NCBI GenBank assembly: GCA_963377175.1
Contig: CAUJNA010001446.1
Coordinates: forward strand, 707,922 to 771,921
Source: Effrenium voratum
Taxonomy: Eukaryota; Sar; Dinophyceae; Suessiales; Symbiodiniaceae
DNA: 64,000 nucleotides
Reading direction: 5' to 3'
Position numbers and translations under genes: made by a program. Under the pieces are notes generated by a model. That model had not been told where the DNA came from. It was given only the letters and a program-made list of their open reading frames with translations, and did no database searches. Numbering within the stretch: the stretch's first letter is position 1; the number at the start of each line of letters is the position of its first letter. Shown here piece after piece: positions 46,108-64,000 of this stretch.

Positions 46108-49100
46108 TCAGCGGCGCCCCCTGCCCTTGGCCTTCGGTTTCGGCTTTGGCGGCTCCTTAGATGTTGCCATTGAACATCAAGTAAACAACAAATCAAAGAC
46201 ACAACATGTTGAAAATTCAGCTCTTTGCTGGGTAGAATCAATGGCAAGTTTGATGGTCTTGCATGTCCCATTGTACGACATGATCGCACTCTCTGATGCA
46301 GCAATCGCCTCATCGAAGCGTGCCTTGTGGCTCCCATCGGCCATGTCAAGCTTGGCTGCATACAAAGCCTCCAGATCTGTTTTCACCACTTGTAGGGTGT
46401 TCTTGGCCCCATCCAGCTCTGACCCGTAGCCCTTCTTCATGTCAACTGACCTGATTGGAGCAAGAATCCAAAATCGAATTTGAAAGGCAATTTCATCCCC
46501 TGCAGATCAGATATGTTTTCCATGATGAACACATTCAAGGTTGTAATCAAGTCTGGCGGGTCATGCACATGTATGTAAGTTGCCTGACCATGTGTGTTTG
46601 CACATAGTCACCGCACCCCAGCTTCTAAGTGTGCTGATATGCAAGAACAGTTATGCCTCACAAGCCAAGTAACAGCTCTGAAGAGTCCAACTTGGTCCGC
46701 CAGCACAGCAATTCAGTCAACTTCGATGAAAGGTTTTGGATCTTGGTGGCGAGGATTTTCGCTGGCACTGGGGGCTTTTTGGGACCCTTCTCTTTCGGCT
46801 TCTCCTCATTCAGCTTTTCACCAGCCCCTGCAGAAACTGCTGCAGGAAGTGCAGCATTGCCCCCGCTTGACGCACTTGCCCCAGGCCGCAGCAAAGGAGA
46901 AGGACGGGCCATGGCACCAGGCCTCAGAGGCCACGCAGCAAGGGGGACGCAAGCTGATTTCCAATGGTTGTGTTCAGCCGTGCATGTAGCCTAGCAGTTT
47001 GGTGAAATATGGCACACTATCCACCCAGCCATTTGACATTGCAGAGGGTATCATGTGTGCTCACGTCAAATCTGAATAAATACGAGGTGATTTGGAAAAC
47101 AAAAAGCTTTTCCCATGGCAGGTGTTTGACAAACAAGCTTGCTGAGTCACATCCAACAAACATGTGCACAAAGAAAGCCAGCACATGTGCAAGCAAGTTC
47201 ACATGTCCCTTGCTTTGAAACAAAAAGCTAAGTCAGCGTTCCAAGTTGGGAGGACCCATCTCAACCGGGGCTTGGGGTTGCGAGCATGCTCCAAGCAACA
47301 ATTGGGTGCCAAGGCACATCACTTGCAAGGTCTGCTCTGCATTGAGCTTGCCCATGGCATTCATCCCCATCTCAACTGAATCGCACTCTTCATCAAGGAT
47401 CTCCATGCTGTCAAACACCCGGAATTGTTCCAGGTCCTTTGTGGCACGTTGGCACTATATATATATATATTATACATGTTGCATATCACTTTACAGTGTT
47501 CACGCAGGGAGGCATGCTGAGTCTGGCGCCACCTGATCCTGGAAATCAGGATGTGGAAACCATAGGGCTGGCTCATTTGGCTCACGTGTGAGCTCAGCTT
47601 GCTTTTTGCTCTCGCGGAGGCTCTTTGCCAACGGGAGCCCGTATTGCTCGCGAAGTTGCTTGAAGGAGCGGTACACGTGTCGCCCGCGTCGCTTTTGGGC
47701 GATCGTCTTGACAGAGTTCAAATAGATAGATGAAGAAAGCCAGTTCTCATTAGCACTCAAGTACTCCTCGAACAATTTGCTGATGACTCGCCGATCTTAG
47801 CAGCACCAATGCATGACAAGTACATGTGCTACATGTGTGTTTGACCGTTTGACCCCTCAAAACTGTAATCTTTGAACTTGCCCATGTGACTTTCATTTGT
47901 AGTCCTAGGCAGGGCAACCTCTAACCTGAACATGTGACACACTTTGATAAGGGGCACATGCTCTCAGCTAGCTTCGAGACAGGATGCCAAATCCAAAACC
48001 CCAACCAATTTGATCCTCATTGACGTCTTACCTGTGAACTGAAGAGTACATATTCTGACCTTTGGTGTAGCAGCCCCTGATGACATCTTGATTACTAAAA
48101 TGGATGCTGACTAGAACTGGCACCCCTGCAGGTCCGATAGTTTCCTCTTGTGAACTTCAAAATGGCCATGGTTTCATTGGCAATGTCGAGTTGGGCAGCC
48201 GAAGTCTTGCTAGGCACATGGGTTGCAAACTCAACGGATCTCAATGGAATTACCGTTAGAACCCAAACACTGCACGGCAGGTGTGTGCCATCCGTAAAAA
48301 GGACACTGTTTGGCCCAGCTTCCCCGGATTACCTGCCAAAGGGCTGTACTTCTTGTCGCGGGCAGCATCCAACACAACCTGTGGACAGTCCCGGCCTGAG
48401 AAGGCAAGCGGCTTTGCATACTCCCCCAACCCAAACGCAGATTGCCAATAAACAATGAACATCAATACCATTAAACCACACTGCTCATCAAGTGCTGTCA
48501 AAACGCTCTCCAATGATCGGTTGAATCTCATTTTGGCATTGTGAGCCAGACGTTTTTCACGCTGCGCCCATGTCTCCAAGCCCCCAGTCGCGGTCTTGAA
48601 CAGGTAGGACCCATCACCCTGCAGAACCGCGTCTGGGTCTTTCTGCATTGCTTCAGCCTAGCAGAACCAGTGCGAACCCCCATGGTCGGCAATCCAATTG
48701 ACAGTCGCCAATCATGACAACAGAGATGCGAATTTCCCAAGAAGCTTGGTGTCAAATATTTGGCGCAGCCTTCAAACCACATGCAGCCTTTGAAAATTCC
48801 ATTGTTCAACCATGACCCAGAGGCCTCCAACTGTGTGGTGTCCTTTCTTCGCAAGGACTCCTGCGCTGCCTTCACCGCAAAGGAGCTGCAGCCTTCTTCA
48901 GCACCAGAGGTCTGAGCAGGGATGGGAAAGAAAAAGGGAATAGAGCTGTACATCATGAAATTCACGTGTCCCGGCCTGGGCTCCTGAGCCATCCACAACT
49001 TTTGGCACAGAAGTTGTTTCCTCATACTCCTGTGTTTCGTTTTGTGGCTGACCTGCAGGGATTGATGGGCTCACAGTGCCCATAGGCACATCACCGGCAG

Positions 49101-51850
49101 GGATTGATGGGCTCATAAGCACATCACTGGCAGGGATTGATGGGCTCACAGTGCCCATAGGCACATCACCGGCAGGGATTGATGGGCTCATAAGCACATC
49201 ACTGGCAGGGATTGATGGGCTCACAGTGCCCATAGGCACATCACAGGCAGGGATCATAGTGCCCAAAGGCACGTTGCCGGCAGGGATTGATGGGCTCATA
49301 AGCACATCACTGGCATGGATTGATGGGCTCACAGTGCTCACAGGCACATCACCGGCAGGGATCGGTGGGCTCATAGCATCGCTGGCAGGGATTGATGGGC
49401 TCACAGGCACATCACTGGCAGGGCTCGCAGTGCTCAAAGGCACATCCGCAGCAGGGATTGATGAGCTCACCGTGCCCACAGACACAACTGGCGCACCTAA
49501 CTCTGGGCTTGCTGGATTGACAGCACTTGACGGACCTGCGAGGGCCACAGGTGGGCTCGCAGCACCTGCCTTATTCAGCTCGTGCTGACCTGGAGAGATT
49601 GATTTGCTCACAGTGCCCGCATGGTTGGCCTCACCTGGTTGGCCTGCAGGAGCATGGGGCGGTTGCTGCAGAGTTGCACTTGCAGGGATTGATGGGCTCA
49701 CAGTGCCTGCTTGGTTCGGTTGCTGCAGAGTTGCACTTGCAGGGATTGATGGGCTCACAGTGCCCGCTTGGTTGGCCTCACCTGGTTGGCCTGCAGGGCT
49801 CGCAGTGCCCACAAGCAAATGGGGCGGTTGCTGCAGAGTTGCACTTGCCGGGATTGATGGGCTCACAGTGCCCGCTTGGTTGGCCTCACCTGGTTGGCCT
49901 GCAGGGCTCGCAGTGCCCACAAGCACATGGGGCGGTTGCTGCAGAGTTGCACTTGCCGGGATTGATGGGCTCACAGTGCCCGCTTGGTTGGCCTCACCTG
50001 GTTGGCCTGCAGGGCTCACAGTGCCCACAAGCACATGGGGCGGTTGCTGCAGAGTTGCACTTGCCGGGATTGATGGGCTCACAGTGCCCGCTTTGCTGGC
50101 CTCACCTGGTTGGCCTGCAGGGCTCACAGTGCCCATAAGCACATGGGGCGGTTGCTGCAGAGTTGCACTTGCCGGGATTGATGGGCTCACAGTGCCCGCT
50201 TGGTTTGCCCCACCTGGGCTCGCAAGAGCATGGGGCGGTTGCTTCAAGGCTGCGCTGGCTGGCTGACCTGTAGGGATTGATGGGCTCACAGCATCACACG
50301 GGCTCAAATCCAAAGCATCAAGCTCCATCTCCAGCTCTTTCATGAAGCATTGCTGATCATCCATGGGCCCTGCATACTGCTTCACAACAGCCTCTGTTTC
50401 CCTGAGACATGTTTCCTGCAGCTCCTCAACCTGCTGTTGCAATTTCTGCACAGGCTTGCGAAGCTCTGTGGCTTTCTTTGCTGACCATGCATCAAAGTGC
50501 TTGCGTTTCGCTTGGAACAAGTCTGAAGATTCGGGCTCAACAATAGTTTTCGAGAGTTCTTGCAGCAGCTTTTGGATCTGGTACTGGACTGCTTCAGCTG
50601 TGATTTTGAGTCTGGCTGCACAGTCACTTTCAGCTTTTGCCAGGTCAAGTTTCAAACTGTGTAGCTGCCGATTGTTGGTGAGCAACAGCTTGATGGTTCC
50701 ATCTAGGCCTGCCTCGGCCACAGGGTCATCAGCAAACTTGTCAAGCCATGCGTTCACCACGCCACACATGTGTTGCATGCCTTTGAGCTTGGTCTCCTCA
50801 AGTTTGCCCCTCAACTCTTGGTACAAACTGTTCGCCGCTTCAACCTCAATTTGGCTGATATCCTCTGAAAGTGAATCTGTGCTGGCCCCCAAAGGCACTG
50901 TTGTCAAAGAGTCAAGGCGTCTTGTGTCCTGCCCCTGGTAAGCTGACTCCTGCACCGGCGTCTGCGCATCAGGAGGCCGCAGTGGCTGGGCTCCTCCAGG
51001 CGTGCAACTGGGAATGGGCTATATGAGGCACTTGTGTTTATGGGATATCAGGCCTGCATTGGCTGCAGCCACTTCTGCACCTAATGAACATCATGGTTCA
51101 TGTTCAAAGCACATCGGCTAACAACCACATCAACATAGTCTACGCTACACCCAGGCGCCCAAATACTGTACTCTGGTAAGTCCCTGACTTTCCGTTACGT
51201 TGGCAAGATTCCGCTCAACCTAATCCGCAGTTCCATGCAATTCACATGTTGCAATGCAATTGACAGCCAGTGGGCCAACGTTAGCACAAGTTGCATGTGC
51301 AAGCAAGGAACATCACCTTTCAAGGTCTCACCATCCTTCTTTGCATGGGATTTGGCATCTTGGGATGAGGAAGGCTCCACCTCCATTGGCGCAGCCTCCT
51401 GGGACTCCACCAAAGTAGGGGCAGCCAAAGTCGGCGAAGGCAAAGGAGGGACAGCCTTTGCTTGAAATGCATTCTTCGCAGGATCCCCCCGCTTCCGCAA
51501 AGCACTCGACATGTCAAAGGTCAGGTTCCTGACAGGGGTGGCCGCCGGTTTTGGCCTTTTGGTGTCCGGGCTTTTCACAGGTGTCGACTTTGCAGACGAG
51601 GTTGGCTGGGAGGCCACTGGCTTGGCCCCTGTTTGCATCCCCCGCTTGGACCCTTTCAAGATCTTGGCGCCCTCAAACTCGGATTCACCTTGGGCAGCTA
51701 CATCACAGTGCCATCAACCTGTGTTGTTCCCTCACAATATGAAGACAAACTCAGTTCCTGGCTGGCTGAAAGGGACCCCTTGCGCGCAAGGCGCCTCAAA
51801 ACATAATCCATCTCCTTCGACTTGTCAAATGGCTCCTCTGATGAAGCCGC
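46108..51850 (-). CDS. Coiled-coil and Pro/Ser/Ala-repeat protein, multi-exon (partial)
   Basis: Exons in coding order are about 51850-51710, about 51663-51317, 51007-48976, 48911 to about 48725, 48642 to about 48515, 48395-48333, 48229 to about 48135, 47779-47539, 47436-47333, about 46915-46664, about 46436-46226 and 46155-46108 (TGA). The long third exon begins with a predicted coiled coil (about 50930-50300) and continues into tandem repeats built on SPSIPA. Later exons carry WAQREKRLAHNAKMRFNRSL, CPQVVLDAARDKKYSPLA and FEEYLSANENWL followed by a basic stretch and YGLPLAKSL. The last exon gives a Pro/Lys tail ending KAKGRGRR. Several later segments resemble motifs repeated across dinoflagellate gene models. 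Function unknown. Donors here are mainly canonical, for example CAG|GTAATC at 48333 and AAAG|GTGATG at 51317. The start codon is not identified, and the unit may continue from the methyltransferase-like gene. Confidence 0.55.
49060..50270 (-). repeat. Coding tandem repeats (SPSIPA family)
   Basis: Two repeat blocks sit inside one exon of the minus-strand gene. The block at about 49610-50270 has units of about 117 bp encoding 39 aa of the form SPSIPASATLQQPPHVLVGT plus SPAGQPGEANQAGTV. The block at about 49060-49480 has shorter units reading SPSIPAGDVPMGTV and SPSIPASDVLM. Neighbouring copies are nearly identical at the DNA level, indicating recent expansion or conversion. The antisense strand also stays open, which is a by-product. 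Confidence 0.9.
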
Positions 51851-52245
51851 CTCATGAATGCAACGATCAGAAGTGACAAGCTTTTTGCCAAAAACGACTT
51901 CTTTGCTATATATTGCTATGACCTGTTACAAAGCACACTTTCCAATGTCCAAATAGTTGTTCAAACATGATTTGACATACACACAATGGTTCGGTGAGGA
52001 TTCACTGAAGTAGTAAGAAGGTTTGGACACTTGCAAACTCTGTTGTGGCCAAGCAGCATCGGCTTTCTTTCCCATGCCAGCCTGCACAGGCCCGCTTGGA
52101 ACCGGACCGGGCAGGGAAGCTCAGCCAGGAATTTGCAAAGTTAACCCCAATTGGATGTTTCTTGGGGGCCAAACAAGGTGCAAGTACTTTCTCAGAGGGC
52201 TTGTGGGCCAGTATAACCCCTCCAGACCTGAATTATGCAGGGTTA

Positions 52246-52460
52246 TGGTGTTAACGCATGTTAACGCATTTTAACGCATTTTAACGCCCAGACTTGTCTG
52301 AGCATGGTCTTTTAACGCAATTTAACGCAATTTAACGCACCCCCCCAAGCGATCAGATACCATGGGCTGATGGTTTTAACGCATTCTAACCCATTTTAAC
52401 TCTCAAAATCGTCTGAGAATGGTCTTTTAACGCTGTTTAACGCAATTTAACCCCCCCTGC
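52246..52460. repeat. TTTTAACGCA arrays, duplicated
   Basis: Short arrays of the 10-mer TTTTAACGCA and variants appear twice, each linked to a shared core of the form GTCTGAGNATGGTCTTTTAACGC and ending in a C run. The larger unit of about 125 bp is therefore itself tandemly duplicated. No gene overlaps it that I can support. Confidence 0.85.
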
Positions 52461-53109
52461 CTGCCAAGCAGACCTGCCACTGGACCAAACTACCAGCTTG
52501 ATGTGCCCAAATGCACTGGCCACAAGGTGTCCAAATGTATGCAACATGCAAGTCCATTGCACAGCAATCTTTGTTGTAGCCCGGCAGCTACAAGAATTCC
52601 AAGCAATGGTGTTTGAACTCAATACTGTGTGTAGATGTGCTCTGGCACCCATAGTCTTCTCAAGTGGCCAGCTCATACAACACACATTTGTTCGCTCGCT
52701 CGCTGCACTCGCTTACCTCCTTTCCCAATGAGCAGCCTTCCTGTGGCAATCAAGGCCACAAGCAGGCAACCCGATAAGATGTTGCAATCAAATTTGCGGG
52801 CATGCACAAGAACTCCGAATTTGAAAGGGCACCTGCCTCAAGGCAGGAATACCACCAAGTCTGCCAGATCTAGAATCAGCATTTGTGTTGTTTGTGGGGC
52901 TATCTGTAGTAGGTGCAGGGTTGGCAGAGCTAAGACACCACCCCAGACACGTTTGAAGCATTTGGGTATCGGTTTTGAGCTTGTTGGGGTTGCTCTGCAT
53001 GGTTCACAAGATAGCACACATGTTGAGGGCCATGATCAATAGGCATTGAAACTTGAATTTGCACTAGATCTACATTTTCCTGCCTTCTCTGCATATAGCG
53101 CTGAAACAT

Positions 53110-53433
53110 CATCCAAACAAATCAGTGCCACGTGGCGAAGTCGGGCACCAACAGTGTGCCTCGGGTATGACAACCCAGCTGCTCCCTGCATGTATGTTCT
53201 CCTGAAGATCAATGTCAGCGACCTGGCAAACTCAGTACAGATCAGGAAGTGCCCTGCCACCGCTCACGGGCAGCAGTGAACAATTCCGCTGAGGAATGCA
53301 AGCTCATTGGGAGAATCTGGTCTGGACTAAAGCGGCCGTCAACTACTGCTTGCTTCAGCAAGCCCACGAGTGGCTCAAGGGCTCCGTGGCTCCAGTCCCC
53401 ACCAGCCTCCTGAGAATCAAATGGGATTGGCAC
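53110..53433 (-). CDS. Candidate exons between two minus-strand genes
   Basis: Minus-strand frames at 53433-53280 (EPLVGLLKQAVVDGRFSPD) and about 53260-53110 (ALICLDDVSALYAEK) look coding by composition. They lie downstream of the methyltransferase-like exons and upstream of the repeat-protein gene. They may link the two into one transcription unit. Boundaries and function are unknown. Confidence 0.3.
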
Positions 53434-54206
53434 TGAATGTTATGTTCAAGCGGTATCTCACGTGCCGTCAAACCACGGCTGATCAGAATGGAAGTGCCTT
53501 GTTCGCTGTGTCTACTCAAAAAAAAAGGTTGCAAAAATGCACTTTCATAAGAGGGCCCCTTTTGGCCTAGATAGGGTGGCTGGCCATGCTTCAGACCCAA
53601 AATTTGCCCATAGGGGCGGTGGGGGGGGGGGGGGTTGAGATTGTTTGAGTATGCAAAAACGCTTTGGCCTCTTTTCCCACGAACATTTTGGTGGATGGAT
53701 TTAAACAAAGTATAATTCAATGTAACTTCTTATACCTGAAAATTGGCTTGGGGGTTCATGGTTGCTTGGCTGAATCATGTACCCTTTTGGCCTTGCATCT
53801 AGAAAGTAGGGCTCCAAAAGCCAAACAACTACTGCAACTGCATGACCCCCAAATCAAGTATGCCTGTGCCAGGAAAATGGTTTCACCCAACTTGTGCCCT
53901 TTTGCCACCAGCACCCTCCTGGAACCCTTTGACCAGGACAATCTCCTTCAAGTTTGGGACATCGGGGTTGGTCTCCTTAGCACACATGCAAGCAATTTGT
54001 GTCATGGTCAGGGAGGGAAATCAAAATTAACAAAATGTAAGAACCAACCCCCCCACACAGGGCTCACAAACCGAGTTTCCATCCATGCAAGGTGGAGGCG
54101 TGCTATCTCAGCTCCGAAGGCCGAGGGGTAGCGGGCCGATGAACGCAAATCACGTCCCCCCGATCTTGGCAAGGTCAGAGATTAGCATGTGGCTACCATG
54201 ACACAC

Positions 54207-62279
<8,073 letters not shown>

Positions 62280-63503
62280 TAAATGCATGCAAGCCTTACA
62301 ACCCGTTTGCAGGAGAACATGTTTGGCCGTTCAGAAAACATGTGCCAAAGCTGGGCGGGGGCGTACCACGAAGAGCAGCGGACCGAAGCAGGCCCATGGC
62401 GGGATTTGTGAATTAAGCGTAAGCGGAAAGCTATTTAAACCTGACTTCCAACCATACTTGAACCCTTCATGGATCAAAGTTGATGTTGCACAGCATGACC
62501 TCATGCTCCCCACAGACCCCTCGGGCCAAATCAGCCGGAGGACGGCTTTGGGGCCAAGACCACGCTGACAAGGATTTGGGCCCACAATCGTCCACAGAAA
62601 CAACTTGGCCAAACACCTCCTGAGAAAGGTCTTGGACCCTCTGGGATATATATATATATATATATATTTCTTGGTGGGTAGAAGGAACGTGTACAACCAG
62701 AAAAGGCCTTCGTCGGGATGGAGCGAAAGCACCCCCTTCATTGAGGGAATGCGGCCATCATGGCCTTTCACATTCTGTCTGGAGGGGTCCGCACACACAG
62801 AACAATTGGAGGTCATGGGAGACTACTGGGGGCGGGTGCCCTCGAATTTCAAGTGTTGATTCCGTTGCAAATTAAATTGTGTGTATGTGTGAGTGTGCGT
62901 GCTTGTTTGTTGTCTTTTCGGAGGGGAAGGATCCCTTTTTCGGGGAGCGTTCAAAGGGAAACCCAAGGAGAACTAAATGCTCCTTTAGACAAACAACATG
63001 TTCTTGGTGCATGTCAGCATCATGTTTCCTTGTGCGGGGAACACGGGGTTTAGGGAAGATGTTGGTGCTTTATAGCCCCTGAGCTCCGGGCAAATGAAGG
63101 GAACAAGTCAAGCCAGCCACCATACACCAATGGACAAGTTGGAAAAAGAACCGGACACGAACAAAGCTGTGCAAAAGTATATGTGTTGGATATTCTGTCG
63201 AAGCTGTGTCTCAGGACTAAGAGCAGGCAATACGCTGGGAGCCAACGTGGCATGGTAGGATTTGTTCTGCACCCTCCCTACACTCGCATGGGTCAAATCG
63301 TACTACAATTGCCTGCAGACGTTTGAATGTTTCTTGAAAAGTATTGATTTCATTGACTGCTGGTTTCGGAAGGCATGCGTTTGAAGCGCCCCAAGCTCCA
63401 ACCTTCGATAGCTGTTCGCGCACCGCTCTTGCAAAAACAAATCCGCTATTCAGGCGTTACCAAGACGGTCAGACGGTTCCTTCCGACCTTTTTTGGCTTC
63501 CAG
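62280..63503. other. Divergent strand-switch region
   Basis: Minus-strand exons begin at 62279 and the next supported exon, at 63504, is on the plus strand. A TA microsatellite lies at 62644-62668. No gene or RNA is recognised. Such a region could hold divergent promoters, but no motif is clear enough to name. Confidence 0.4.
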
Positions 63504-63585
63504 GAGCTGCCTGCGGGCCCTCCGCGGGAGATACAGCTCTTGGCGCCCCCCAGTGCGGAGATGCTGGAAATCAGCCCGGGACGCG
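63504..63585 (+). CDS. Single exon of a plus-strand gene (partial)
   Basis: The exon follows the acceptor TGGCTTCCAG and reads ELPAGPPREIQLLAPPSAEM and onward to SPGR. It ends at a GC donor (ACGCG|GCAAAA) in phase 1, the same donor style as the other plus-strand genes. The rest of the gene lies outside the window. Product unknown. Confidence 0.45.
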
Positions 63586-63644
63586 GCAAAAGGCAACCCA
63601 AATGAGTTTGGAAAAGCAAACAGACAAATGGGGGTGGGGTCTCC

Positions 63645-63895
63645 ATGTAGTTTTCTGTAGAAACTCAGGGAGTTGATTCCTTTAGGTTTCTTTTTTACAC
63701 CGTGCATTGGGTACTGTTTGCAGTGAGTGGCTTCCATTAAAACCACCATGACACATTTAAGTGCCCAGAAAACCCCAATGAGAGGTTTGCGCTCGGCACT
63801 CCTAAACCAACCCAAATGCCATGGTTTCTATACAGTTTCCTGTGGAAGCATTCCGAATGAGTGGTCTTTTCACTCGGTTTCTTTTTTCAACCACC
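63645..63895. repeat. Imperfect direct repeat near the window end
   Basis: Two segments (about 63645-63705 and 63830-63895) share a backbone of AGTTTYCTGTRGAA followed by GGTTTCTTTTTT. They are separated by about 185 bp and are probably intronic. Confidence 0.45.
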
Positions 63896-64000
63896 CAAAT
63901 GAGGGGATAAGACCATCCCGAGGTGGTCGGTGTCCAATTTTCGGTGCTGTGGTGTTGCCCTTTATTTGCAAATCCACCCAAACAAGAGTAATGTGGGCGA

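Noticed and set aside
49076..50266. Antisense plus-strand repeat frames such as LAGIDGLTVP
   Set aside because: These are the reverse complement of the SPSIPA coding repeats. The minus strand has the coiled-coil lead-in, splice sites and downstream exons.

Overview
The window looks like nuclear DNA of a dinoflagellate, most likely a Symbiodiniaceae-type alga. The reasons are genes split into many very short exons, mostly GC-AG introns on the plus strand, unidirectional gene blocks, clean acceptor-like sites just upstream of start codons (as expected for spliced-leader trans-splicing), lysine/glycine-rich tails, abundant simple repeats, and coding fragments resembling families that are multi-copy in dinoflagellate genomes. 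The species call rests on pattern and memory, not a search. All multi-exon models were assembled by eye from reading-frame continuity and splice phase.

Layout. 170-7974 is an intact, apparently very young Ty1/copia LTR retrotransposon. Its two 177-bp LTRs are identical by eye, it has one uninterrupted 1965-aa Gag-Pol frame, and it carries an extra 354-aa downstream frame of unknown function. It sits inside a CT microsatellite. From 9.9 to 41.6 kb three genes lie head to tail on the plus strand: a two-KH-domain RNA-binding protein (9892-21884), a 448-aa RRM protein with 14 exons whose phases all agree (22939-35560), and a small KH-like protein (37317-41637). Their long introns hold most of the oddities: an AT-rich 825-bp palindrome with 354-bp arms, foldback elements, CCCA arrays and degenerate minisatellites.

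From 62.3 down to about 42.4 kb everything recognisable is on the minus strand. Upstream (62.3-54.2 kb) is a gene with an array of about 15 mini-exons, a lysine-rich repeat exon with an AT-hook, and a region resembling C5-cytosine methyltransferases. Next (51.9-46.1 kb) is a gene with a coiled coil and long Pro/Ser/Ala tandem repeats. Last (45.7-42.4 kb) is a gene of a dinoflagellate-expanded family with transposase-like hints. These three could be separate genes or parts of one very long transcription unit. A plus-strand exon at 63.5 kb begins another block, so strand switches lie at about 41.7-42.4 kb (convergent) and 62.3-63.5 kb (divergent).

Functionally the plus block is a cluster of RNA-binding protein genes. 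The minus block looks like lineage-specific, partly mobile-element-like material. The most unusual signals are the mini-exon array (58.9-60.5 kb), the AT palindrome (13.8-14.7 kb), the copia element's extra ORF with nearby splice sites, and the contrast between GC donors in the plus genes and mostly GT donors in the minus genes.
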